Shown piece after piece: positions 34,187-43,791 of a stretch of DNA of 53,988 bases. Below the pieces are notes generated by a model. It saw only the letters and a list, made by a program, of their open reading frames with translations, had not been told where the DNA came from and did no database searches. Within the stretch, counting starts at the first letter, position 1. Every line of letters starts with the position of its first letter. Source of the DNA: Victivallales bacterium (GTDB lineage: Bacteria; Verrucomicrobiota; Lentisphaeria; Victivallales; GWF2-38-69); contig JAIPJT010000015.1 of NCBI GenBank assembly GCA_021733985.1, forward strand, positions 1 to 53,988, in the 5' to 3' direction. The position numbers and the translations under genes were made by a program.

Positions 34187-36661
34187 TATTCCAATAACTT
34201 TTTTGTGCCAGTATGCTACCAGCGGGGAAGCTACAAATATCGATGAATATGTCCCGATAATTATACCGGCCAGCATTATCAGAGCAAAGTTGTTAATTGC
34301 CACTCCGCCGTAGAGAAAGAGTATCAGCACAACGAGGAAAGTAAGGAAAGATGTTATAACTGTTCTGCTCAATGTCTGATTGATACTTAAGTCAATGATC
34401 TCACGGTATTTCAAATCCTTGCGGAGATTAAGGTTTTCCCTTATCCTGTCAAAAACTATAATTGTGTCATTTACTGAATAGCCTACAACGGTCAGTATGG
34501 CCGCTATTACTGTAAGAGATATCTGTCTGTCACAGGCTATAAGTACTCCTGTACCGATAATTACATCGTGCAGGAGGGCTATTATTGAAGCAATTGCATA
34601 GGTAAGCTCGAATCTTAAGGAAACATAAATAATAATGCCAATAAAAGATATTATTATTGCAATCACAGCAGCCCAGGCAAACTGAGAACCGACCAGTCCG
34701 CCAATTATTGTCTCCTTGACACCATTAAAATGTGCTTTCGGAAACTTCTTATTTAGTAAAGTAGATATTTCGTCAAGTTTTGAGTTTCCAGCATCAGAGA
34801 CCTTCTGTCCGCTGATTACAACCTCCAGTCTGTTGCCTTCTACAGGAGAGGATTTATAAGACGTCTTAGTTTGGTATCCGGCATTTTTCAGAGCTTCAGA
34901 AACTTTTCCCTGCGGTACAAAATTCTGATAATCAAATACAAGCTGAGAGCCCCCTGTAAAGTCCACGCTTAAAATTCTGTCGCCTATTACAATCCTTGTT
35001 CCTGCTATAATAAAAGTAGTAATTATTAAGAATAATGATAAAGCTATACAGTATTTCCAGAGTTTAAGAAAATGTAATTTTGAATTAGTAAGTAGATGCA
35101 GCATCTTAAGTTTTTTCATATTAAAAAATCTCAGAAAAATATCAAAAATCAGTCTTGTTACAAAAATTGCGGTAAACATACTGGAAACGATACCGATACT
35201 TAATGTGATTCCGAAACCTTTGACTGGTCCGGAGCCCTGCCAGTATAGAACGAGCGCAACAATCAAAGTTGTAATATTAGAGTCTAGGATCGTAGTAAAT
35301 GCACGTTTATATCCGATATCTATTGCGTTAGGGAGTGTCTTGTTTGCCTGAAGTTCTTCTCTAATACGTTCATAAATAAGAACATTTGCATCAACTGCCA
35401 TGCCGATAGTAAGAATAATACCTGCAATACCGGGAAGAGTTAAAGTTGCACCGAGTGATGCCATAGCGCCGACGACGAGCAGAACGTTTGCAACGAGAGC
35501 AATATTAGCGACGAGTCCGGCTTTAAGGTAATAGATAAGCATAAAAAAAGCTACTAGTACCAAGCCGACAATCCCTGCAATTTCTCCGCTTTTAACTGAA
35601 GCAGTCCCGAGTGTAGGTGCTGTGTCAAAAATTGAATCGATTTTGATTGTTGCCGGGAGATTCCCGCATGCCAGTGCTGTAGCTACATTACTGGCTTCTT
35701 CCTGTGAAAAGTCACCCGTTATACTGGCGTTTCCTCCATAAATAGGCTGCTGGATTGTCGGTGCTGAGTAAAGAGTACCGTCAAGCACAATTCCCAATCT
35801 GCGTCCTACATTTTTTTTCGTCACTTCACCAAATTTTTTTGCACCGTCAGAATTAAATTTGAGAGATATTTGACGCTGTCCGTAGCGATCCATTACTACA
35901 TTGGCGTTTTTAATATCTGTTCCACCCATTTCCGGGTGGATCTTTACAAAACAGGTTTCAACAGTCCTCTTTCCCATTCTGCTTGTGCTGATCATCTGCA
36001 TTCTTTCTACACCAACAGGCGGGACAAACTTATCCGGGTTTGATTTATATTCGGAAACAAGCTGTTGATTATCTTTTACTATAAGGCGGAACTGTAGCTT
36101 TGCAGACATCTGTATAAGCTTTTTGTATTCCTTTTTCTGAGCCTCCGTGGAGACAGGTATTTTCAGAGTAATTCTGTTAGATCCCTGAGCTGCGATTTCA
36201 GGCTCAACAAGTCCGGATTTATTTATCCTGTTACGCAGAATCTGCATAACCCTGTCTCTGAGTTTTGTTATAGGTACGGTATTCTCTTTATCCGGAATAA
36301 CGCTAACGTCAAATTCAGTTCCTCCATTAAGGTCCAGTCCCAATTTAATAGAACTTGCAGATTTTGATCTGACAGTTCTTATGACGTCTTTATTTGTTAT
36401 AGCATTAGGTATATCAGTATATTTGGAAAGATTAATATGTTTTTTTTCAGCGGCCAGTTCTATTGCTCTGCCGGGATAAAGGTTATCTTTTTCTTCCAGT
36501 TTTTTTGCTTCTTTTACAAGTTGAACTATTTCCGGGTTATTTTTCGTCAGTTTAAGAAGTGTATTATAATAGCTTTTCGGCTGCAGCGGAAACATAGAAT
36601 ATCCAAAAACAGCCAGTACAATTACTGTTATTATTATTCTTGCGATAACCGGTTTTTTCAT
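34175..36661 (-). CDS. secDF: Fused protein-export membrane protein SecDF
   Basis: An 828-residue fusion of SecD (about 1-500) and SecF (about 520-828). The SecD part has a periplasmic P1 domain and GIAGIILTIGMAVDANVLIYERIREEL; the SecF part has FTGGSQLVFDYQ and VGYSVNDTIIVFDRIREN. About 12 membrane helices are expected, and both proton-relay Asp motifs (DAN, ND) are seen. It drives late protein export with the Sec translocon. It lies downstream of yajC on the same strand, as in many bacteria. Confidence 0.95.
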   Translation of the reverse strand: MKKPVIARIIITVIVLAVFGYSMFPLQPKSYYNTLLKLTKNNPEIVQLVKEAKKLEEKDNLYPGRAIELAAEKKHINLSKYTDIPNAITNKDVIRTVRSKSASSIKLGLDLNGGTEFDVSVIPDKENTVPITKLRDRVMQILRNRINKSGLVEPEIAAQGSNRITLKIPVSTEAQKKEYKKLIQMSAKLQFRLIVKDNQQLVSEYKSNPDKFVPPVGVERMQMISTSRMGKRTVETCFVKIHPEMGGTDIKNANVVMDRYGQRQISLKFNSDGAKKFGEVTKKNVGRRLGIVLDGTLYSAPTIQQPIYGGNASITGDFSQEEASNVATALACGNLPATIKIDSIFDTAPTLGTASVKSGEIAGIVGLVLVAFFMLIYYLKAGLVANIALVANVLLVVGAMASLGATLTLPGIAGIILTIGMAVDANVLIYERIREELQANKTLPNAIDIGYKRAFTTILDSNITTLIVALVLYWQGSGPVKGFGITLSIGIVSSMFTAIFVTRLIFDIFLRFFNMKKLKMLHLLTNSKLHFLKLWKYCIALSLFLIITTFIIAGTRIVIGDRILSVDFTGGSQLVFDYQNFVPQGKVSEALKNAGYQTKTSYKSSPVEGNRLEVVISGQKVSDAGNSKLDEISTLLNKKFPKAHFNGVKETIIGGLVGSQFAWAAVIAIIISFIGIIIYVSLRFELTYAIASIIALLHDVIIGTGVLIACDRQISLTVIAAILTVVGYSVNDTIIVFDRIRENLNLRKDLKYREIIDLSINQTLSRTVITSFLTFLVVLILFLYGGVAINNFALIMLAGIIIGTYSSIFVASPLVAYWHKKVIGIKEQ

Positions 36662-36721
36662 TTATATCTTTCCAAAGTTTATTAGTTTTTAAATGTTTTT
36701 ACTGAAAATAAATAGAAGGAT

Positions 36722-36755
36722 CATATAGACCGAGAGATAAACAGCGGTCTATATG
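36722..36755. other. Hairpin between yajC and secDF
   Basis: Perfect 11-bp arms CATATAGACCG (36722-36732) and CGGTCTATATG (36745-36755) enclose a 12-base loop. It lies in the yajC-secDF gap and may be an attenuator or an mRNA-stability element. There is no T-run of terminator type on the minus strand. Confidence 0.5.
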
Positions 36756-36802
36756 AAAAATTGAAGTTTAGTGTCAATTAAAACAATCTGCAGAAATTAA
36801 TT

Positions 36803-37126
36803 TTATTCAGATTTTTTTTCTATAATACCGTTGACAGAACTTCTGCTTACTTCAATTACAACATTTTCAGCGATTTTAAGTTTTACAACTTTTTCTTCGA
36901 GTTTGGTTATTGTACCCATTACGCCGCCTGCAGTAATAACTTTATCGCCGGCTCTCATTGAATCAAGCATCTTTTGACGCTGTTGATTTTTTTTCCGTTG
37001 AGAGCGAAAGAGAAGGAAGTACATAACTACGATAATAAGGATGAAGGGGCCAAAACTGACTAAAAGGCCTTTAAGACCTCCCGCATTTTGTGAATTGGCT
37101 GCAATAAGTGAAGTAATTGAGTTCAT
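36803..37126 (-). CDS. yajC: Preprotein translocase subunit YajC
   Basis: A 107-residue protein with one N-terminal membrane segment (about 20-42, PFILIIVVMYFLLF) followed by RSQRKKNQQRQKML and the conserved MRAGDKVITAGGVMGTI. YajC binds the SecDF complex. CAGGAGA lies before the ATG. It precedes secDF by 141 bp. Confidence 0.95.
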   Translation of the reverse strand: MNSITSLIAANSQNAGGLKGLLVSFGPFILIIVVMYFLLFRSQRKKNQQRQKMLDSMRAGDKVITAGGVMGTITKLEEKVVKLKIAENVVIEVSRSSVNGIIEKKSE

Positions 37127-37156
37127 ATTTTATCTCCTGTTTAATAAATTGATATT

Positions 37157-37188
37157 TATTACAACCGATTTGGAAACCGGTTGTAATA
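37157..37188. terminator. Hairpin after rpsA
   Basis: Perfect 11-bp arms TATTACAACCG (37157-37167) and CGGTTGTAATA (37178-37188) lie between rpsA and yajC. The minus-strand continuation has only scattered T (TAAATATCAATTT), so termination is possible rather than certain. Confidence 0.5.
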
Positions 37189-37202
37189 GAATAATTATTT
37201 TT

Positions 37203-38987
37203 TTAACTGTTGTTTGTTTCTTCTTCTTTTGCTGTTTGTGAAAGTTTATCAAGATCGCTGCTGTTAAGTGCATCGCTGATACCGACCATTGTTTCGCCAG
37301 ATTTAAGTGCCTGGCTGACTTCCTCTCCTACAGCTGTCAGATCTTCTTTTGAATATTCTTTCTTTGTTGCCTTGATGCTCAAACCAATTCGACGGTCTGC
37401 TTTGTCAATTTTGATCACGCGAGCTTCTACTTCATCGCCGACTTTGAGGACGTCTTTGACCTTTTCTATATGTTCATCACTAATTTGTGAAACATGAATT
37501 AGTCCGTCAATCTTATGACTTAATTCAATGAAAGCACCAAATGCTGTAATCTTTGAAACTTTACCATTGACTATATCACCGATTTTATAGAGCTTTTCAA
37601 TATTTTCCCATGGGTCCTCTTCAAGTTGTTTCATTCCGAGGGAAATCCTCTGCTGATCGGGGTCTATTGCAAGAATAACAGTTTCTACTTCATCGCCGAC
37701 TTTAAGAAGTTCTGCTGGATTATTTATTTTGCGTGTCCAGGACATATCGGAAACATGTATCATTCCATCTATATCATTTTCGATTTCAATAAAAGCACCG
37801 TAGCTTGTCATATTTCTGACTTTACCTTTAATTCTGCTTCCGACCGGATATTTTTTGGAAAGTACTTCCCATGGATTTTCTGTTGTCTGTCGCAATCCAA
37901 GAGAAATTTTCTTTGTTTCAGGCTGTATGTCCAGTATAACAGCTTCTACTTCCTCGCCGATATTCAGAAAATCGCTTGCTCTGCTAATACGTTTTGTCCA
38001 GGACATTTCAGAGACATGTATGAGTCCTTCTATACCCTGCTGTATTTCAATGAAGGCACCATAAGGCATAATATTGACAACTTTGCCTTTAATTTTGCTT
38101 CCGACAGGATGTTCTTTTGCAACAGTTTCCCAGGGGTTGGGTGTCTTCTGTTTATAACCAAGTGACACACGTTCTTTTTCATAATCAATATCAAGTATCA
38201 TTACTTCTATTTCCTGGCCCACTTCAAGCATTTCAGAAGGATGAGTAATTCTGCCCCATGACATATCGGTAATATGGAGGAGTCCGTCTACGCCGCCGAG
38301 GTCAATGAATGCGCCAAAATCGGTAATATTTTTAACTGTCCCCTTATATATTTTACCTTTCTCCATTTCCTTGAGCATTTTTTCACGTTTATCTGCTCTT
38401 GAAGCTTCAAGTAGTTCTCTTCTCGACACAACAATATTTTTTCGTTCTTCATTGATCTTTACGATTTTTAATTCAAATTCCTGTCCCAGCAGTTCATCCA
38501 TATTCTTGACAGGAGCAATATCGATCTGTGAGCCCGGAAGAAATGATTCCACACCTTCAACATCTACAATCAGTCCGCCTTTAACGCGGTGTTTAACAAT
38601 ACCTTTGACAATATCGCCTTCGTTATATTTACTGGTAACGTTTTTCCAATTTTTGATAAAAACAGCCTTTTGAATACTTAATACAGGCTGATTCATTTCA
38701 TTCTCAATTTCTTCCAGAAAAATGTCAATTTTGTCATTTTCACTTATATCTTCCCAGTTGGGAATTTCTTCTTTTGAGATGAAGCCTTCAGCTTTACAGC
38801 CTATATCAATAAGTACACCGTTGTCTTTTTTTTCAGCAATTTTTCCGGTGATAATTGACCCTTCCGTAAAGTTTTCAGTTTTTGTTTCAGAAAGTAGCTG
38901 GTCCATTGAAGGCATGTTCTCGAGGTCTAAAAAAGTTGGAAGTGATCCAATTTCGTTGAGTTTGTTTGTTGTGGTTTCCTTTGACAT
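37203..38987 (-). CDS. rpsA: 30S ribosomal protein S1
   Basis: A 594-residue protein with six S1 domains (about 40-110, 125-190, 210-280, 295-365, 380-455 and 465-540), as in proteobacterial S1. The third to sixth carry the RNA-binding pattern (YGAFIEI or FGAFIDL and IHVSEMSW). It brings mRNA to the 30S subunit. A terminator-like hairpin at 39053-39074 separates it from the EF-G paralogue upstream, so it probably has its own promoter. Confidence 0.95.
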   Translation of the reverse strand: MSKETTTNKLNEIGSLPTFLDLENMPSMDQLLSETKTENFTEGSIITGKIAEKKDNGVLIDIGCKAEGFISKEEIPNWEDISENDKIDIFLEEIENEMNQPVLSIQKAVFIKNWKNVTSKYNEGDIVKGIVKHRVKGGLIVDVEGVESFLPGSQIDIAPVKNMDELLGQEFELKIVKINEERKNIVVSRRELLEASRADKREKMLKEMEKGKIYKGTVKNITDFGAFIDLGGVDGLLHITDMSWGRITHPSEMLEVGQEIEVMILDIDYEKERVSLGYKQKTPNPWETVAKEHPVGSKIKGKVVNIMPYGAFIEIQQGIEGLIHVSEMSWTKRISRASDFLNIGEEVEAVILDIQPETKKISLGLRQTTENPWEVLSKKYPVGSRIKGKVRNMTSYGAFIEIENDIDGMIHVSDMSWTRKINNPAELLKVGDEVETVILAIDPDQQRISLGMKQLEEDPWENIEKLYKIGDIVNGKVSKITAFGAFIELSHKIDGLIHVSQISDEHIEKVKDVLKVGDEVEARVIKIDKADRRIGLSIKATKKEYSKEDLTAVGEEVSQALKSGETMVGISDALNSSDLDKLSQTAKEEETNNS

Positions 38988-39052
38988 ATTAATTTGTTTT
39001 CCGTCCTAAGATAAAAATTAGCTTAATTGTTATTTGTTTGTATATCAAAAAT

Positions 39053-39074
39053 GACTCCTCACGATTGAGGAGTC
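39053..39074 (-). terminator. Terminator after the EF-G paralogue
   Basis: Perfect 9-bp arms GACTCCTCA (39053-39061) and TGAGGAGTC (39066-39074) form a tight hairpin with a 4-base loop, followed on the minus strand by ATTTTTG. Confidence 0.7.
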
Positions 39075-39137
39075 TGCTAAATAAATTCGTAAATTATACA
39101 TATTTGAGTTAAAAGGCAAATAAAATTTCAAAAAAAT

Positions 39138-41147
39138 TTATTTATTTGTTTCTTCAAGTTCTTTTTTATGTTTATCTATAATTTGTTTTGCTATATTTGC
39201 CGGTACCATTTCATATCTTGAGAATTCCATTTCAAAAGTACCGTTACCCTGAGTAATGCTGCGGAGTTCTGTAGCATATTTTGAAAGCTCAGCAAGAGGT
39301 ACGTCTGCATTTACGACCTGCATACCTTCTTCCACATCCATTCCGAGTATTCTGCCGCGTTTCTGGTTTAAGTCGCCGCTGATATCTCCCATGTACTGGT
39401 CGGGGATATATATTTTTACTTTCTGTATAGGTTCAAGAATGATTGGTTTGGCTTTTTCCATTGCATCGCGGAATGCGGAACGGGCAGCTATTTTAAAAGC
39501 CATTTCTGAAGAATCGACATCATGGAACTTTCCGTCGTATACTGTAACAGTCATATTCTGTACAAGGCATCCGGCAAGCGGGCCGTCCTCCATAGCTTCT
39601 ATTACTCCTTTTTCTACAGCAGGTATATAGTTTTTAGGTATATTTCCGCCGACAACTTCATTAGTGAATTCGTAACCTTCCGGGTTTGGAGCGATCCTGA
39701 GATAAACTTCTGCAAACTGGCCATGGCCTCCAGTTTGTTTTTTATGCCTGTAGTGTCCTTCGCCGTTAGTCGTAATAGTTTCTCTGTAGGGTATTTTCGG
39801 TATGTCGGCATTGACTTCCACCTTGTTTTCTTCTTTAAGTTTTTTGATCACAAGGCCGAGATGCTGATCCCCCATTCCGGACAGCAGCATTTCATGAGTT
39901 TCAGGATGACGGGTAACTGATAAAGTCGGATCGCTGGCACATATTTTATTGAGCCCGGTACCGATTTTATCTTCTTCGCCACTTTTTACTGCAGTAATTG
40001 CATAAGACATGACCGGTTTCGGAAATTCCATTTTTTGGAGCTCTTTTCCGTTGTTGGAGGTGGCAAGTGTATCGTCAAGGGTTGTATTTTTCAATTTTAC
40101 CATAGATGCGAAAGTGCCGGGGACGGCTTCTTCTATCTTTGTTTGGTTTTTACCGTTTAGTAAAAGGATTGGTCCAAAGCGTTCTTTAGCACTTTTGGTT
40201 ATGTTATAAACCTCTGAGTCGGCTTTAAAAGTACCGCTGTAAACTCTAAAGAATGCAAGCTGTCCTAAAAAAGGGTCTGTAATGGATTTAAATACTCTTG
40301 CCAATCCTATGCTGTCTTCTGACAATTCGATTTCCTCGCCGTCCGAACCTTTGATTTTTCCTTTTGCCAAAGGTTCGGGAAAGAGGTTGACAATAGAATT
40401 CATCAGTTCTTCGATACCAAGGTCTTTTTCAGCGCTGGTAACAAATACCGGGACAAGGCTGCCTGACTGAATAGCGTTCTTGAGACCGCTTGAAATTTCT
40501 TCTTCGGTTAATTTTTCACCCTCCAGATAGCGCATCATAAGTTCTTCATCTGATTCTGCAACTGTATCCATTAGCTGCTCTTTATATTCTTCAGCTTCGG
40601 CGGGAATATTTTCTTCAGTAAGAATATTGACTACCTTTTCAAAGGAAGCTGCTTCACCAACAGGCACTGTTATCGGTATACAGACTGTTTTCCCATAAGT
40701 GTCCTGCAGTTGATTCAGTACCTTGTTATAGTCTGCGAGTTCTCTGTCTAAACCGTTTATGAGGAATGCTCTCGGTATATTATGGCTTTGTGCGATTTTC
40801 CAGGCTTTAATTGTACCTACCTGTACACCATCAGCGGCATCTACAGTAATTAAAGTCATATCTGAATTCTGAATCACAGCGATTGGTTCAGAGATAAATT
40901 CTCCGTAACCGGGAGTATCAAAAAAGAAAAAACTGTGATCTTTCCAGCTGCAGTTCAGTGAAGATGCAAAGATACTGCTAAGTTTTGACTGTTCCTCAGG
41001 TGTATAATCCGATACGCTTGTCTTGTTTGTTACTTTACCGATCCTGTTGACGGCTCCGGCTTTATAGAGCATAAGGTCGCAAAGGGAAGTTTTACCGGCT
41101 CCAAGGTGTCCGGCAATTGAAAAGTTTCGAACATTAGATGATTTCAT
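39138..41147 (-). CDS. Elongation factor G-like GTPase
   Basis: A 669-residue EF-G homologue, shorter than canonical EF-G (about 700). G1 is GHLGAGKTSL (near 13-22), G3 is DTPGYGEF and the G4 position reads INGLDREL where canonical EF-G has NKMD. The loss of the G4 lysine weakens the expected guanine contact. Domains II to V follow, with HKKQTGGHGQFAEV typical of EF-G domain IV. This looks like a paralogue (EF-G2-like) rather than the main translocase; the true fusA should be elsewhere. Confidence 0.87.
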   Translation of the reverse strand: MKSSNVRNFSIAGHLGAGKTSLCDLMLYKAGAVNRIGKVTNKTSVSDYTPEEQSKLSSIFASSLNCSWKDHSFFFFDTPGYGEFISEPIAVIQNSDMTLITVDAADGVQVGTIKAWKIAQSHNIPRAFLINGLDRELADYNKVLNQLQDTYGKTVCIPITVPVGEAASFEKVVNILTEENIPAEAEEYKEQLMDTVAESDEELMMRYLEGEKLTEEEISSGLKNAIQSGSLVPVFVTSAEKDLGIEELMNSIVNLFPEPLAKGKIKGSDGEEIELSEDSIGLARVFKSITDPFLGQLAFFRVYSGTFKADSEVYNITKSAKERFGPILLLNGKNQTKIEEAVPGTFASMVKLKNTTLDDTLATSNNGKELQKMEFPKPVMSYAITAVKSGEEDKIGTGLNKICASDPTLSVTRHPETHEMLLSGMGDQHLGLVIKKLKEENKVEVNADIPKIPYRETITTNGEGHYRHKKQTGGHGQFAEVYLRIAPNPEGYEFTNEVVGGNIPKNYIPAVEKGVIEAMEDGPLAGCLVQNMTVTVYDGKFHDVDSSEMAFKIAARSAFRDAMEKAKPIILEPIQKVKIYIPDQYMGDISGDLNQKRGRILGMDVEEGMQVVNADVPLAELSKYATELRSITQGNGTFEMEFSRYEMVPANIAKQIIDKHKKELEETNK

Positions 41148-41478
41148 AAAAATGATAACTCCGATATTTTTTTAATTATATGTTTTATATTTTTATTCGA
41201 AAAGAGCAACAGGGTTAAAATCCCTTATAGAAATATAAAATGTTAAATTTAATATCACTTTATAATTATTTCAAAATTTTAATAAAAATAGTTCATTAAT
41301 AATTTAAGTTTTGTATAATCCGGTTTTAAGTATTAGGGAAAGCATAAAAAATCAAAATTAACTTGATATAAAATGAAAAGAGACAAAAAAAGTATTATAT
41401 TCAATTTGAATGGAAGTAAAAAAACAATTATTATAAATAATAATGGTAACATTTTTTAAAGTTTAAAAGGAGAAGTTT
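41148..41478. other. Divergent regulatory region between the EF-G-like and zinc-ribbon genes
   Basis: A 331-bp, very AT-rich stretch. A perfect TATAAT on the minus strand (plus-strand ATTATA at 41175-41180), with only a weak -35, could serve the EF-G-like gene. The plus strand has a clear promoter at 41406. No RNA gene or repeat is visible. Confidence 0.4.
41406..41434 (+). promoter_or_regulatory. Sigma70-type promoter for the Cys-rich protein
   Basis: TTGAAT (41406-41411), a 17-base spacer and TATTAT (41429-41434) lie 44 bases before the ATG, which is itself preceded by AAAGGAGAAG. Confidence 0.55.
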
Positions 41479-41988
41479 ATGGGTGAGATGTTTGATGCTG
41501 ACGGAAGACTGCATATTCCGGTTGATATAAAAAGTAAAGTTAAACTGCCGAAAAGTAAAATAGACGTTGACACTAATAAACGCTATGTGATAAAAGAAGC
41601 TTACTGTCCTAACGGACACAGTCTGATCAGTGATACACGGATAAACGGTTACGGTGGTATTCATCTTATTTTTACTGATTTAAAAGACACTAAGGAAGTT
41701 GATATAATTATTTCGCCTGTTGTAGGTGAAAGAAAAGTCATGGTCCAGAAGGGCGATGTTTTTGAAGATGGTGAAGTTATAAAAGCTTTATGTCCGGTGT
41801 GCAGGACAGAGCTGGAAATACTTTTCGACTGTGAGTGCGGGGCTCACGTCTACGTTTTTTATCTTGACAGACAGCTTGACCATAATTACGGTCAGTCTTT
41901 CTGCTCGAGAATAGGTTGTTCAAAATCAAGCAGGCTTAGATATTCAGAGGATGCCCTTCACGAATTCTTCAAAAATCATTTATTATAA
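41479..41988 (+). CDS. Cys-rich zinc-ribbon-like protein of unknown function
   Basis: A 169-residue soluble protein I do not recognise. Cysteines or histidines occur in pairs typical of zinc ribbons: YCPNGHSL (Cys43, His47), LCPVCRTEL (Cys105, Cys108), CECGA (Cys118, Cys120) and FCSRIGC (Cys142, Cys147). The centre (IDVDTNKRYVIKEAY, then GGIHLIFTDLKDTKEVDIIISPV) looks like a small beta-rich domain. It could be a metal-dependent regulator or RNA/protein binder. It has its own promoter and a strong ribosome site (AGGAG). It is not coupled to any neighbour. Confidence 0.65.
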   Translation: MGEMFDADGRLHIPVDIKSKVKLPKSKIDVDTNKRYVIKEAYCPNGHSLISDTRINGYGGIHLIFTDLKDTKEVDIIISPVVGERKVMVQKGDVFEDGEVIKALCPVCRTELEILFDCECGAHVYVFYLDRQLDHNYGQSFCSRIGCSKSSRLRYSEDALHEFFKNHLL

Positions 41989-42082
41989 ATTATCTCACTG
42001 ATTCAGGGGGTTAGCTCTGTTAATGAGCTGAACTTATAATCTGCTATGAAAAATATTTTTTTATTAGAATAGTATAAGCGGA

Positions 42083-43480
42083 TTAAAAATCGGCGTTATT
42101 TGGTGTTCTGGGGAACGGGATTACGTCACGGATATTCTGCATACCTGTACAAAACTGAATAAGCCTTTCAAATCCAAGACCGAAACCTGCATGCGGGACT
42201 GTTCCGAATTTCCTAAGGTCGAGGTACCACCAGTAATTTTCTATAGGCTGACCTAATTCCCTGATCCTGTTCTGAAGGACGTCAAGCCTTTCTTCTCTCT
42301 GGCTGCCGCCGATAATTTCACCTATACCGGGTACGAGCATATCGATAGCTGCTACGGTTTCATTGTCATCGTTCAGTCGCATATAGAATGCTTTGATGTT
42401 TTTTGGATAATTTACAACCGTAACCGGGGCTTTGAAATATTCTTCGGTTAGGAATTTTTCATGTTCAGACTGAAGGTCTATACCCCATTTTACCGGATAT
42501 TCAAATGTTTTGCCGCTTTTTATTAGAATATCTATGGCATTAGAATAGTTAATTGTTTTAAAAACAGCTTCTGATACCTTAGTCAGCCTTTCAATAAGCC
42601 CTTTCTGTATTCTTTTGTTAAAAAAATCCAGGTCTTCTGAACAGTGTTCAAGAATATCAGAGGTTAAGTACCGGACATAATCTTCAGCGAGCCGGACATT
42701 ATCATCTATGTCAGCGAAAGCCATTTCAGGTTCAATCATCCAGAATTCGGAAAGATGCCTCCTTGTATTGGAGTTTTCTGCACGGAAAGTCGGACCGAAA
42801 GTATACACATTTCCTAATGCGCATGCATAGGATTCAGCTTCGAGCTGTCCGCTTACGGTAAGGCTTGCTTTTCTGCCGAAAAAATCCTGAGAATAGTCTA
42901 TTTTGTTATTGACAGTTTTAGGTAAGTTATTCAAATCCAGTGTGGTAACCTGAAACATTTCGCCTGCGCCCTCACAGTCACTGCAGGTTATAACAGGTGT
43001 ATTTAAATAATAAAAATTCCGTTCCTGGTAAAATTTATGTGTAGCATAAGCAAGCCTGTTTCTTATTCTGAGCATAGCACCGAAAGAGTTTGTCCTCGGC
43101 CTTAAATGAGCCACTTCACGAAGTTTTTCAAAGGGGACTCGCTGCTTTTGAAGAGGGTAACCGTCTTCCTGTTTACAGAAACCTAATACCTTTACTGCTA
43201 AAGCGTGGATTTCTACTGACTGGCCTTTTCCGGGAGACTCTACAAGTTTTCCTTTAACCGAGACAGAGGCCCCTGTCAGAAGTTTGACTATTTCACTGGT
43301 ATAGTTATGCAGCGAATTTTCGGCCAGAATTTGAATATTTCCAAAGCAGGAACCGTCGTTTAATTCTATGAAAGAGAAACCGCCCTTAGAGTCTCTTCTG
43401 GTTCTAACCCAGCCTGCTACAGTTATTTCAGTTCCGAAATCTTTTCTTTTTAATACATCTTTTATAAATTCTCTTCTCAT
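42083..43480 (-). CDS. asnS: Asparaginyl-tRNA synthetase
   Basis: A 465-residue class IIb synthetase. It has the N-terminal OB fold ([26 protein letters not shown]), the motif 2 loop [24 protein letters not shown] and the motif 3 GFGLGFERL. Glu in ENSN is typical of AsnRS. It charges tRNA-Asn directly. Together with asnB downstream, this implies the organism makes free asparagine and does not rely only on tRNA-dependent amidation. Confidence 0.96.
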   Translation of the reverse strand: MRREFIKDVLKRKDFGTEITVAGWVRTRRDSKGGFSFIELNDGSCFGNIQILAENSLHNYTSEIVKLLTGASVSVKGKLVESPGKGQSVEIHALAVKVLGFCKQEDGYPLQKQRVPFEKLREVAHLRPRTNSFGAMLRIRNRLAYATHKFYQERNFYYLNTPVITCSDCEGAGEMFQVTTLDLNNLPKTVNNKIDYSQDFFGRKASLTVSGQLEAESYACALGNVYTFGPTFRAENSNTRRHLSEFWMIEPEMAFADIDDNVRLAEDYVRYLTSDILEHCSEDLDFFNKRIQKGLIERLTKVSEAVFKTINYSNAIDILIKSGKTFEYPVKWGIDLQSEHEKFLTEEYFKAPVTVVNYPKNIKAFYMRLNDDNETVAAIDMLVPGIGEIIGGSQREERLDVLQNRIRELGQPIENYWWYLDLRKFGTVPHAGFGLGFERLIQFCTGMQNIRDVIPFPRTPNNADF

Positions 43481-43791
43481 CAGCTCAATACTCCGGTTGT
43501 GAATTGCTGTATTAACGGAAAAGCTTTCACTTTAAGCGAACTTATTTCCGTTAACAACATTTGTTTTCAGTTTCTGTAAAATATTGTTAAATTATTTATA
43601 GTTAAGAAAATATAACATAAATGGTTTATATTATTTATAATATTCATCTAAGTTAAAATGAAAAGCTATAATTTAGCACCAATAACAGATATTTTAAAAC
43701 AGGATGCTGGAATAAATACTTTTTTGTAATACTGTAATAATAACACTAATGTACTTTTATTATTAATAATAATTAAATATTTACAAATATT
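43481..43791. other. Intergenic region with a leader hairpin before asnS
   Basis: 311 bp. The arms TTAACGGAAA (43512-43521) and TTTCCGTTAA (43545-43554) are perfect and contain a second AAGC/GCTT pairing in the loop. It lies 32 bases before the asnS ATG on the minus strand, so it could be an mRNA leader structure. The rest is AT-rich with no recognisable gene. Confidence 0.45.

Noticed and set aside
36722-36755. Rho-independent terminator before secDF
   Set aside because: Strong hairpin but no T-run on the minus strand; left as an unassigned structure.
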